Of a stretch of 5,097 bases of DNA, positions 1-4,922 are shown one piece after another (position 1 is the first letter of the stretch; every line of letters starts with the position of its first letter). The position numbers and the translations under genes are program-made. This DNA comes from Pseudomonadota bacterium. GTDB taxonomy: Bacteria; Pseudomonadota; Alphaproteobacteria; Rhizobiales; Beijerinckiaceae. The notes beneath the pieces are model-generated. The model made no database searches. It was not told the origin of the DNA and worked only from the letters and a program-made list of their open reading frames with translations. The stretch covers positions 1 through 5,097 of the forward strand of contig JAEWKL010000579.1 of assembly GCA_023386115.1 (NCBI GenBank), in the 5' to 3' direction.

Positions 1-387
1 GGCATGGAGCGCGTGGGTGAAGCCGGCGAGGCGGTTGAGGCAGCGCCGGCGGCGCGCCCCGTCGTCCTCGGGCAGGAGCGCCCCGAGCAGGCGGGCGAGG
101 CCCCGTGCCTCGACGATCAGGGAGCCCCAGACCTTCCGGGCCTCCCACCAGCGGTCGTAGCAGGCGTTGTTGCGGAAGCTGAGGAAGATCGACAGGGCGA
201 GGCCGATCAGCGTGAACGGCCCGATGCCCGCGCTGAGCGGGATCGCGTGGGCCCAGCCCTGCTCGGTCGCGACGACCAGGCAGGCGACCGCCGTGAGGCC
301 GATCACCTGCGGGGCGATCTGCGGCAGGATCGACCCGCGCAACGCGAACAGGATCGCGAGGGCGCCGGGACGGGGACGGACGATCAT
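1..387 (-). CDS. Bestrophin-family (YneE-type) membrane channel protein, N-terminal part
   Basis: The first 129 residues of a bestrophin-like protein are present; the gene continues beyond the left edge. The N-terminus (MIVRPRPGALAILFALRGS) is typical of bacterial bestrophins. Two hydrophobic stretches follow, about residues 27-42 and 53-71, and then the family hallmark RNNACYDRWWEARKVWG at residues 72-88. An amphipathic, Arg-rich stretch follows (residues 93-121). Bacterial bestrophins are pentameric inner-membrane ion channels of about 290-310 residues, so less than half is visible. The ATG at 387 is the only usable start: an in-frame TGA lies upstream at 447-445 with no other start codon in between. 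No clear Shine-Dalgarno precedes it. It lies 68 bp after the second yceI on the same strand, so it could be read through from that operon or have its own promoter. Physiological ion and role are unknown. The family call is firm. Confidence 0.9.
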   Translation of the reverse strand, partial: MIVRPRPGALAILFALRGSILPQIAPQVIGLTAVACLVVATEQGWAHAIPLSAGIGPFTLIGLALSIFLSFRNNACYDRWWEARKVWGSLIVEARGLARLLGALLPEDDGARRRRCLNRLAGFTHALHA

Positions 388-414
388 GACGGGACACGCT
401 GGCCGGGACCGGGG

Positions 415-436
415 GCGCGGTCTTCCGCTCCCGCGC
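415..436 (-). terminator. Hairpin between distal yceI and bestrophin gene
   Basis: GCGCGG (415-420) and CCGCGC (431-436) are perfect inverted arms around a 10-nt loop, lying 20 nt past the yceI stop in the direction of transcription. There is no T-tract, so this is a weak candidate for an attenuating or terminating structure. At this GC content it may also be chance. Confidence 0.3.
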
Positions 437-455
437 GGCCGGGGTCAAGCGCTCG

Positions 456-1034
456 TCAGCCGCCGGACTTGGCCGTCGCCGTCACGTCGATATCCACCCC
501 GACCTGCAGGGCGACCATCGAGTCGTTGGCCCAGGGGCCCTGACCGACGCCGTAATCGGTGCGCACGAGGTCGAGATGGCCGACCGCATGGGCGGTGCCG
601 CCCGACACGTCAAGGCGGAACGGCAGCGTCACGTCCTTGCGCATCCCGCGGATCGTGAGCGTGCCGACCGCGTCGTAAGCGTCGCCGCCCTTGGCGACGA
701 AGCGGGTCGCCTCGAAGCGGGCCTGCTTGTCCTTGGAGGCGTTGAACCAGTCGGCCTGCGGCAGGGCCTCGTCGCGCTGCTTGTCGCCGGTCTCGGCGCT
801 GGTCAGATCGACGAGCACCACCGCCTTGCCAGCCTCGGGCTTCTGCGGATCGAAGCTGATCTGCGCGTCGTAGCGGGTGAAGCGGCCCTTGAAGGGCGCG
901 CCGACCTGGATGCCTGAGAAGCCGATGCGGCTCTTCCCCGGATCGACGGTCCAGTCGGCCGCCTGCGCGACAACGGGAGCGGCGAGCAGGCCGAGGGCAA
1001 AGGGGACAGCGAGGGCGTGGCGGAGAGACGTCAT
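456..1034 (-). CDS. Second, divergent YceI-family periplasmic protein
   Basis: A complete 192-residue protein. Residues 1-25 form a Sec signal peptide (basic TSLRH, then a hydrophobic core) with a likely cut after AQA, before ADWTVDPGKSRIGFSG. The mature part is a YceI lipocalin-like beta-barrel: WTVDPGKSRIGFS (28-40), GAPFKGRFTRYDAQISFDP (45-63), ADWFNASKDKQARFEAT (94-110), VGTLTIRGMRKDVTLPF (123-139) and the late RTDYGVGQGPWAND (158-171). YceI proteins are known to bind isoprenoid or amphiphilic lipids in the periplasm. The ligand here is not evident. The ATG was chosen because it overlaps the b561 stop in ATGA, has GAGG 10 nt upstream, and is followed at once by the signal peptide. It differs clearly from the YceI at 1665-2279, notably in the GQGPWAND segment, so the two are paralogues and not a recent duplication. 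The pairing with b561 suggests a joint membrane/periplasm redox or quinone-related role, which is inferred. Confidence 0.93.
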   Translation of the reverse strand: MTSLRHALAVPFALGLLAAPVVAQAADWTVDPGKSRIGFSGIQVGAPFKGRFTRYDAQISFDPQKPEAGKAVVLVDLTSAETGDKQRDEALPQADWFNASKDKQARFEATRFVAKGGDAYDAVGTLTIRGMRKDVTLPFRLDVSGGTAHAVGHLDLVRTDYGVGQGPWANDSMVALQVGVDIDVTATAKSGG

Positions 1035-1636
1035 CGCGAGGAAACCTCGGGTTTCGGGGTGGGCCGCGGCACCAGGGGCAGCATCCGCCACAGGGTGTCG
1101 TCGCGCAGCGCGAGGTGGTGGCGCAGGGCTGCGCCGACATGCAGGAGCAGGAGAGCCATCAGCAGCCAGGCGCCGGTGCTGTGCACGAGCTTCAGCGCGC
1201 CCTCGACCGCCGCCTTGTTGGACAGCCCGGGCAGGACCGGCAGGTGCGGCCACGGGATCACTCCGTAGAGCACCGTCGGGATGTTGTAGGGCGAGGCCGA
1301 GACCATCGCCCAGCCGACGAGCGGCATGGCGAGAAGCAGGCCGTAGAGCGCCAGATGCGCCGCCCCCGCCGCCCGCCGCTCGGCCTTCGGCATCGTGTCG
1401 GGCAGCGGCGGCGGCCGGTGAAGCAGGCGCCAGACGACCCGCAACACCATCAGCACCAGCACCGTGAGGCCGATGGATTTGTGCCACTGATAGAACGCGA
1501 AGCGGTCCATCGGCGGGAGCGAGCCCCGCGTAATCGCGAGGCCCAAGCCCAAGAGGGCCAGGATGCCGAGGGCGATCAGCCAGTGCAGCACGATCGCGAC
1601 GAGGGTGTAGCGACGGGGCGTCGCGATCCTGTGCAT
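1031..1636 (-). CDS. Cytochrome b561 (CybB/YceJ-type di-heme membrane protein)
   Basis: A complete 201-residue integral membrane protein. It has four hydrophobic helices at about residues 11-33, 53-72, 92-112 and 149-172. Candidate heme-ligating histidines are H18 (VLHWLIAL), H52 (YQWHKSIG), H152 (KLVHSTGAW) and H166 (LLLLHVGAALRHH), the four-His pattern of the bacterial b561 family. The RYTLVAIVLHWL start and QWHKSIG motif are diagnostic. Bacterial b561 proteins pass electrons across or within the inner membrane, with quinol as the usual electron donor in studied members. The start ATG lies 28 bp past the upstream yceI stop, with GAAGGG about 10 nt before it. The 3' end overlaps the next yceI by 4 nt. 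E. coli has an analogous yceJ-yceI pair (b561 plus YceI), which supports operon membership and a shared role. The physiological electron acceptor cannot be told from the sequence. Confidence 0.95.
   Translation of the reverse strand: MHRIATPRRYTLVAIVLHWLIALGILALLGLGLAITRGSLPPMDRFAFYQWHKSIGLTVLVLMVLRVVWRLLHRPPPLPDTMPKAERRAAGAAHLALYGLLLAMPLVGWAMVSASPYNIPTVLYGVIPWPHLPVLPGLSNKAAVEGALKLVHSTGAWLLMALLLLHVGAALRHHLALRDDTLWRMLPLVPRPTPKPEVSSR
1037..1049 (-). promoter_or_regulatory. SD-masking hairpin before distal yceI
   Basis: On the transcript, CGAGG-UUU-CCUCG forms a perfect 5-bp stem with a 3-nt loop. It contains the GAGG Shine-Dalgarno of the distal yceI and ends 2 nt before its AUG. The stem lies within the last codons of the b561 gene, so a ribosome finishing b561 would melt it. 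This arrangement is typical of translational coupling; the function is inferred from position and pairing. Confidence 0.5.
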
Positions 1637-1664
1637 GGTTTTAAGACCCTTCGGCCGCGGAGCC

Positions 1665-2279
1665 TCAGTCCTTGCGCTCGAAGGCGCCGTTGAGGGTCAG
1701 ATGGACCTCGTCGCTGACCGCCGGCACGAAGGCCTTCACGCCGAATTCCGAGCGCTTGATCGTGCCCTTGGCCTCGAAGCCGACGGTCTGCTTCTTGTTC
1801 ATCGGGTTGGCGCCGGCGCCGACCAGCGTCACCTCGAGGGTGACGGGTTTGGTCACGCCGTGCAGGGTCAGGTCGCCCACGACCTTGGCCTTGTCCTTGC
1901 CCTCGGCCGTCACCTTGGTGGAGGTGAAGGTCATCTCCGGAAACTGGGCGGCGTCGAGGAACTTGTCGCTCTTCAGCGAGTCCAGCATGTGCTGGCTCGG
2001 GGTGTAGAGCGACTTCACCGGGATGGTGACCTTCAGGCGGCTCTCGGCCGGCTTCGTCGGCTGCAGTTCCAGGGTGCCGGAGACGTCCGAGAAGAGGCCC
2101 GTATACTGCGAGAAGCCGAAATGGTTGACGGTGAACACCGCCTGGGTGTGGCTGGGATCGACCGTGTAGGTGCCCGCCGGGATCTGGGCGGGGTCGCGGG
2201 TCGCCGCCCCTTGAGCGCCCGCCGGGGCGGCGAGAGCGAGGCCGGCGGCGAGGCCGAGGGCGAGAACGGACAGCTTCAC
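1665..2279 (-). CDS. yceI: YceI-family periplasmic lipid/isoprenoid-binding protein
   Basis: A complete 204-residue protein, first gene of the minus-strand operon. Residues 1-22 are a Sec signal peptide (MKLSVLALGLAAGLALAAPAGA) with an A-G-A cut site. The mature protein is a canonical YceI beta-barrel: GTYTVDPSHTQAVFTVNHFGFSQYTGLF (36-63), VSGTLELQPTKP (66-77), MLDSLKSDKFLDAAQFPEMTF (98-118), LTLHGVTKPVTLEV (137-150), GFEAKGTIKRSEFGV (167-181) and a terminal VHLTLNGAFER. YceI proteins bind long polyprenyl chains in their barrel and are periplasmic. The start is GTG (2279-2277), supported by GGAG 8 nt upstream and by the signal peptide beginning directly at it. It sits divergent from the LysR gene, which probably controls it, and 28 bp before the b561 gene. 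The family call is firm; the ligand and pathway are inferred only from the family. Confidence 0.95.
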   Translation of the reverse strand: MKLSVLALGLAAGLALAAPAGAQGAATRDPAQIPAGTYTVDPSHTQAVFTVNHFGFSQYTGLFSDVSGTLELQPTKPAESRLKVTIPVKSLYTPSQHMLDSLKSDKFLDAAQFPEMTFTSTKVTAEGKDKAKVVGDLTLHGVTKPVTLEVTLVGAGANPMNKKQTVGFEAKGTIKRSEFGVKAFVPAVSDEVHLTLNGAFERKD

Positions 2280-2287
2280 GAGAACAA

Positions 2288-2291
2288 CTCC
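2288..2291 (-). promoter_or_regulatory. Shine-Dalgarno deciding the GTG start of the first yceI
   Basis: GGAG on the minus strand sits 8 nt before the GTG at 2279. Because no ATG is present at this end of the gene, this site is what fixes the non-ATG start. Confidence 0.6.
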
Positions 2292-2364
2292 GTGTCGGCA
2301 GGGAGGGGCTCGGCCTGCGATCAGGCTTGCTGCACCGCACCCTGCGGTCGGTGCTCCGATTAAG

Positions 2365-2399
2365 CCGGTTCCGTCGCGAGCGTAAGACAGCTAAACCGG
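2365..2399. promoter_or_regulatory. Candidate regulator-binding inverted repeat (CCGGTT ... AACCGG)
   Basis: CCGGTT (2365-2370) and AACCGG (2394-2399) are perfect inverted half-sites 23 nt apart. The wider boxes TAAGCCGG (2361-2368) and TAAACCGG (2392-2399) also form a direct repeat with one mismatch at 31 bp spacing, close to three helical turns. The right box lies just before the lysR start, where autorepression would be expected. It is a candidate operator only, since short GC-rich repeats arise by chance. Confidence 0.35.
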
Positions 2400-2404
2400 G
2401 ACAC

Positions 2405-3346
2405 ATGGTTGCTGGATCGGAAACCTTCCGGGGTGCTCTCTCTGATGTGCGGGCGTTCTGCGCCGTGGTCGATCACGGAACCGTGACCCAGGCGGCGGAA
2501 ATCCTGGGGGAGACCAAGGGCAGCATCTCGCGCCGGATCTCGCGGCTGGAGCAGGAGCTCGGCGTCACCCTGCTCGCCCGCACGCCGCGGGCGGTCTCGC
2601 CGACGGTGGAGGGGCTGGCCTTCCACGCCAAGGCGCAGGAGAGCCTCGGCCTCCTCGACGGCGCGCTGGAGACCGCCCGCAACGCCCGCACCCTGCCGCG
2701 GGGCCACCTGCGGGTCACCACCTCGATCGATTTCGGCATCGAGGTGATGCCCGACCTCGTCGCCGGCTTCCGGAGCCTCTATCCGCAAGTCACGATCGAC
2801 CTCCTCATCACCGACACGCGGCTCGACCTCGCCGCCAACCGCATCGACCTCGCCCTGCGCCTGGGCAGCGGCGAGGGGCAGGACGGCGGCTACCGGGCGC
2901 CGGTCCTGGCGAGCCTGGTGATCGGCCTCTACGCGGCGCCGTCCTACCTCGCCGCCCGCGGAACCCCCGGGACCCTCGACGATCTCGGCGCCCACGACCT
3001 GATCCTGTCGCGCGAGCGCCTCGGCGCCGCCCCGGTGCGGCTCTCCGACGGGCAGGGCCGCGAGGGCCATGTCACCGCTCAGCCGGCGATCCGCGCCACC
3101 GACTACGCCACGGTGCTGCGCCTGACCCGGGCCGGCGCCGGCATCGGCCACATCCCGAGCCTGGTGGCGGCCCGCGCCCTCAAGGAGGGCGCCCTGGTGC
3201 CGGTACTGCCCGATTGGGCGAGCCGCGGCGGCGTCCTGCGCGCCGTCAGCCTCGCCGGCCGCGAATTGCCGGCCCGGGTGCGGCTGTTTCGCGACCATGT
3301 CCGCCTCGGCCTCGCGGCGATGCGGGAGGAGGCGGGGCCGGGGTGA
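2405..3346 (+). CDS. LysR-family transcriptional regulator
   Basis: A complete 313-residue LysR-type regulator, the usual length for the family. The N-terminal winged helix-turn-helix spans about residues 12-70: DVRAFCAVVDHGTVTQAAEILG, then the recognition helix around KGSISRRISRLEQELG (38-53) and LLARTPRAVSPTVEG. A linker helix (about 72-95) leads to RGHLRVTTS (99-107), where the periplasmic-binding-protein-like effector domain begins. The segment ANRIDLALRLG (144-154) is typical of the CrgA/AaeR-like subgroup, as is the late GAGIGHIPS motif. The ATG at 2405 is preferred because it gives the normal LysR N-terminus. The frame stays open upstream to a TTG at 2327, which would add 26 Arg-rich residues and reach into the divergent promoter. 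The ribosome site is weak (GGGAC just before the ATG). It most likely controls the divergent yceI-b561-yceI operon, judged from arrangement alone; the effector is unknown. Confidence 0.93.
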   Translation: MVAGSETFRGALSDVRAFCAVVDHGTVTQAAEILGETKGSISRRISRLEQELGVTLLARTPRAVSPTVEGLAFHAKAQESLGLLDGALETARNARTLPRGHLRVTTSIDFGIEVMPDLVAGFRSLYPQVTIDLLITDTRLDLAANRIDLALRLGSGEGQDGGYRAPVLASLVIGLYAAPSYLAARGTPGTLDDLGAHDLILSRERLGAAPVRLSDGQGREGHVTAQPAIRATDYATVLRLTRAGAGIGHIPSLVAARALKEGALVPVLPDWASRGGVLRAVSLAGRELPARVRLFRDHVRLGLAAMREEAGPG

Positions 3347-3350
3347 GGAA

Positions 3351-3376
3351 GGCCCGCGCCTCGCTGCGACCGGGCC
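3351..3376 (+). terminator. Hairpin just downstream of lysR
   Basis: GGCCCG (3351-3356) pairs with CGGGCC (3371-3376), and CGC (3357-3359) with GCG (3366-3368) extends the stem past a 2-nt bulge. It begins 4 nt after the lysR stop. No T-tract follows, so intrinsic termination is uncertain, though the position fits a 3' end structure. On the other strand it touches the end of the relic at 3377. Confidence 0.4.
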
Positions 3377-3536
3377 CTACGCGGCGATCCGGATCGTCGA
3401 GGCGATCTCCCACCTCGCTCGACAGGCCGCCATCCGCGGCCCGCACGACGAGCCCCAGTTCGGCCAGGGCGACAAGGCCGGCATGGACGCGCCGGACCTC
3501 CCGGCCGAGGGCCCGCGCCGGCGGGCGGATGCCGCT
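3377..3536 (-). pseudogene. Frameshifted relic resembling an HVO_A0114-type winged-helix antitoxin
   Basis: The minus strand encodes SGIRPPARALGREVRRVHAG and on through LVALAELGLVVRAADGGLSSE (3536 to 3414). This matches from memory the pattern of the HVO_A0114/MarR-like DNA-binding family, whose C-terminal half reads roughly 'S-I-R-x-x-A-R-x-L-G-R-(D/E)-V-x-x-VH-x-x-x-x-AL-x-x-x-GL-(V/I)-x-R-x-x-DGG'. In that frame the expected ending is lost (VGDRLDDPDRRV and onward). Shifting by one base at about 3413 gives WEIASTIRIAA followed by TAG (3379-3377), which resembles the family's usual beta-strand ending. One extra base would therefore account for the break. The N-terminal half of such a protein is not recognisable upstream, so the copy appears both truncated and frameshifted. 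Members of this family often serve as antitoxins next to a TumE-like toxin; no toxin is visible here. The alternative is a chance shadow frame. Confidence 0.4.
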
Positions 3537-3667
3537 CTCGGGCGCATCGAGGCCGTTCCGCGCACCGCCGGATCCGCTCGCGAGCACGACGCCCCGAGCC
3601 CGATTCGGACGCGCGTCACCCGCAAACCTCCGGGGGCTCGTTCCCACACGGGGGAGGAATCACGCCT

Positions 3668-3707
3668 CGTCCTGCTCCCGGACTGACCTGCCGCCCGCGG
3701 GAGGACG
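3668..3707. promoter_or_regulatory. Bulged inverted repeat upstream of sugar kinase
   Basis: CGTCC (3668-3672) plus TCCCG (3676-3680), separated by a TGC bulge, is complementary to CGGGAGGACG (3698-3707), giving 10 paired bases around a 17-nt spacer. It ends 10 bp before a TATCCT that could be the -10 of the kinase promoter, so it overlaps where a -35 and an operator would lie. It could be an operator or an upstream transcript terminator. No good -35 is visible. Confidence 0.35.
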
Positions 3708-3732
3708 TCGTTTCGTGTATCCTTCAGGTCGA

Positions 3733-3760
3733 GCGTCCAAGCCGTCCGCGTCCAAGCCGT
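3733..3760 (+). repeat. Tandem 13-bp repeat (15-bp period) in kinase leader
   Basis: GCGTCCAAGCCGT occurs at 3733-3745 and again at 3748-3760, separated by CC. Both copies lie between the candidate -10 and the Shine-Dalgarno of the sugar kinase, so they would be in the 5' leader. The role could be protein binding, or simple slippage duplication. Confidence 0.85.
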
Positions 3761-3762
3761 TC

Positions 3763-3768
3763 GAGGGG
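3763..3768 (+). promoter_or_regulatory. Shine-Dalgarno of the sugar kinase
   Basis: GAGGGG lies 6 nt before the ATG at 3775. It decides the start, because the reading frame stays open far upstream to 3214 without family-like sequence. Confidence 0.8.
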
Positions 3769-3774
3769 AACGCC

Positions 3775-4749
3775 ATGATCCTGGTCTGCGGCGAAGCCCT
3801 GATCGACCTCTTCGTCGAGACCGGGCGCCCGGTCGAGACCGGGTGCGCGAACCCTGAGCGCGGCGGATTGCCGGCGCTGGCGGTGGCGGGGGGCTCGCCG
3901 TTCAACCTGGCGCTCGGGCTCAGCCGGCTCGGGGCGGGAAGCGGCTTCCTCGGCGGCCTCTCCTCCGACGCCTTCGGGCGGATGCTGGCCGACCGGCTGG
4001 CGGCGGAGGGCGTCGACCTCGCCTTCGCGAAGAACAGCGCCCGGCCGACGCCCCTCGCCATCGTGTCGACCGGAGCGGATGGCCACCCGGCCTACACGTT
4101 CCACGCCGCATCCTGCGCACATGCCGACCTCGCCCCCGCCGACCTGCCGGCTGTCTTGCCCGACGCGGTGCGGGCGATCGCCCTGGGCTCGTTCTCGCTG
4201 GTGGCCGAGCCGGTCGGCACCGCCTACGCGGCGCTCGCCGCCCGCGAGGCGCGGCGGCGGGTGATCAGCCTCGATCCCAACCTACGCCTCGGCCTGGTCC
4301 CCGACCTGGAACGCTGGCACCGGCGGTTCGGCGAGCTCATGGCGAACGCCGACATCGTCAAGCTCTCCGACGAGGACCTGCGCGCGGCCTACGGGCCGGA
4401 GGCCGACGAGGGCACGATCGCGCAGGGCTGGCTCACGGCGGGGGTGGCGCTCGTCGTCGTCACCGCCGGACCGGAGGGAGCGCGGGCCTACCACGCCGCC
4501 GGGCCGGTCGCCGTCCCGGGCCGCCGGGTCGCGGTGATCGACACGGTCGGCGCCGGGGACAGCTTCCACGCCGCGCTCCTGGCTCGCCTCGACCGGGACG
4601 GCCGGCTCACGCGCGACGCGCTCCTGAGCCTCGACGCCGACGCCCTGCGGGAGAACCTGTCCGAGGCGGTGGCGGCCGCGAGCCTCACCTGCACCCGCCG
4701 CGGCGCCGACCTGCCGACCCGGGACGCCCTCCTGTCGGTTCTGCCGTGA
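3775..4749 (+). CDS. PfkB-family carbohydrate kinase, probably fructokinase
   Basis: A complete 324-residue cytosolic kinase of the ribokinase/PfkB superfamily (usual length about 300-330). The N-terminus MILVCGEALIDLF is characteristic of fructokinase-like members. The first PfkB signature region is AGGSPFNLALGLSRLGAGSGFLGGLSSDAFGRML (38-71), with the sugar-contacting Gly-Gly at 39-40. SLDPNLR (165-171), IVKLSDEDL (194-202) and VVTAGPEGA (228-236) are conserved core and nucleotide-site segments. DTVGAGDSFHAALLA (256-270) is the second signature, with the GAGD anion hole and catalytic Asp262. It transfers phosphate from ATP to a sugar. Fructose to fructose 6-phosphate is most likely, but 2-keto-3-deoxygluconate, ribose or another ketose cannot be excluded. 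The gene appears to be monocistronic. It is preceded by a repeat-rich leader and converges on a transporter gene, whose relation to sugar uptake is unknown. Confidence 0.93.
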   Translation: MILVCGEALIDLFVETGRPVETGCANPERGGLPALAVAGGSPFNLALGLSRLGAGSGFLGGLSSDAFGRMLADRLAAEGVDLAFAKNSARPTPLAIVSTGADGHPAYTFHAASCAHADLAPADLPAVLPDAVRAIALGSFSLVAEPVGTAYAALAAREARRRVISLDPNLRLGLVPDLERWHRRFGELMANADIVKLSDEDLRAAYGPEADEGTIAQGWLTAGVALVVVTAGPEGARAYHAAGPVAVPGRRVAVIDTVGAGDSFHAALLARLDRDGRLTRDALLSLDADALRENLSEAVAAASLTCTRRGADLPTRDALLSVLP

Positions 4750-4777
4750 TGGACCGGCGCCTCGATCTCGGGGCTTC

Positions 4778-4823
4778 CGGCCGCAAGGCCGTCCTGGTCG
4801 ACGAGGATCCGGCCTTGCGGGCG
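4778..4823 (+). terminator. Long inverted repeat/hairpin after the sugar kinase
   Basis: CCGCAAGGCC (4781-4790) and GGCCTTGCGG (4811-4820) are perfect 10-bp inverted arms. Inside them TCCT (4792-4795) pairs with AGGA (4804-4807), and the loop centre is the palindrome GTCGAC (4797-4802), so an extended stem of more than 14 bp is possible. The left arm can instead fold locally as CGGCC-GCAA-GGCCG (4778-4791), a 5-bp stem with a GNRA tetraloop. It starts 28-31 nt past the kinase stop. There is no T-tract, so it is a strong structure with probable 3'-end or RNA-stability role, not a textbook terminator. Confidence 0.6.
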
Positions 4824-4881
4824 CTCGCGGGCCGAGGCGCGAGGGAGAGCCCGTCAGCGACGACGCCCGATGCCGACCACC

Positions 4882-4922
4882 GGCACCGGGCGCGACAGGG
4901 GCGCAGATGGGCACCGGGCGCG
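4882..4922. repeat. 13-bp direct repeat in convergent gap
   Basis: GGCACCGGGCGCG is present at 4882-4894 and exactly again at 4910-4922, a 28-bp period. The second copy runs into the hairpin at 4920-4952. There is no coding explanation. It may be a duplication scar or a binding site pair. Confidence 0.8.

Larger units (their letters stand above)
2280..2404. promoter_or_regulatory. Divergent promoter region between yceI operon and lysR gene
   Basis: A 125 bp gap separates the divergent GTG start of yceI and the ATG start of the LysR gene. LysR-type regulators commonly control a divergent neighbour from such a gap and repress themselves. The most AT-rich part, 2359-2396, holds TAAGCCGG and TAAACCGG elements, the palindrome TCGCGA (2374-2379) and TAAG/TAAA runs that could serve as -10 elements. 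I cannot assign -35/-10 pairs with confidence for either direction. Confidence 0.55.
3347..3774. other. Gene-poor gap with relic, inverted repeat and kinase leader
   Basis: This 428 bp stretch has no intact gene that I can support. It holds a hairpin directly after the lysR stop, a frameshifted minus-strand relic (3377 to about 3536), a bulged inverted repeat (3668-3707), a possible -10 (TATCCT, 3718-3723), a tandem 13-bp repeat and the ribosome site of the sugar kinase. I see nothing recognisable at 3540-3660. Confidence 0.6.

Noticed and set aside
4..543. Plus-strand open frame of 179 codons
   Set aside because: It is antisense to the bestrophin fragment, with Arg/Gly/Pro/Ala-rich sequence and no family features. 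The minus-strand reading has clear bestrophin motifs.
1035..1487. Extended N-terminus of the distal YceI (open frame reaching 1487)
   Set aside because: The extra 151 residues overlap the b561 gene in another frame and are low-complexity Ala/Arg/Pro. The signal peptide starts exactly at the ATG at 1034.
1115..1693. Plus-strand frame antisense to b561 and the end of yceI
   Set aside because: Rich in Arg/Gln/His/Asp with no recognisable domain; a shadow of GC-rich codons.
1635..2363. Plus-strand frame of 242 codons antisense to yceI
   Set aside because: A shadow of the yceI gene, whose protein shows signal peptide and barrel motifs on the minus strand.
2327..2404. 26-residue N-terminal extension of the LysR protein from a TTG
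   Set aside because: It adds an Arg-rich tail not usual for LysR proteins and would use up the divergent promoter gap. The ATG at 2405 gives the normal start.
2360..3298. Minus-strand frame of 312 codons opposite lysR
   Set aside because: Composition typical of antisense reading of a high-GC gene; no motifs, and lysR is unmistakable on the other strand.
3297..3686. Plus-strand 129-codon frame in the gap after lysR
   Set aside because: Overlaps the end of lysR, has no recognisable domain and no ribosome site.
3214..3774. 187-codon N-terminal extension of the sugar kinase
   Set aside because: Low-complexity Arg/Pro/Ser sequence overlapping lysR. The kinase N-terminus and Shine-Dalgarno fit the ATG at 3775.
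4282..4914. Minus-strand frame of 210 codons opposite the kinase
   Set aside because: An antisense shadow, Arg/Gly/Pro-rich and without homology features.
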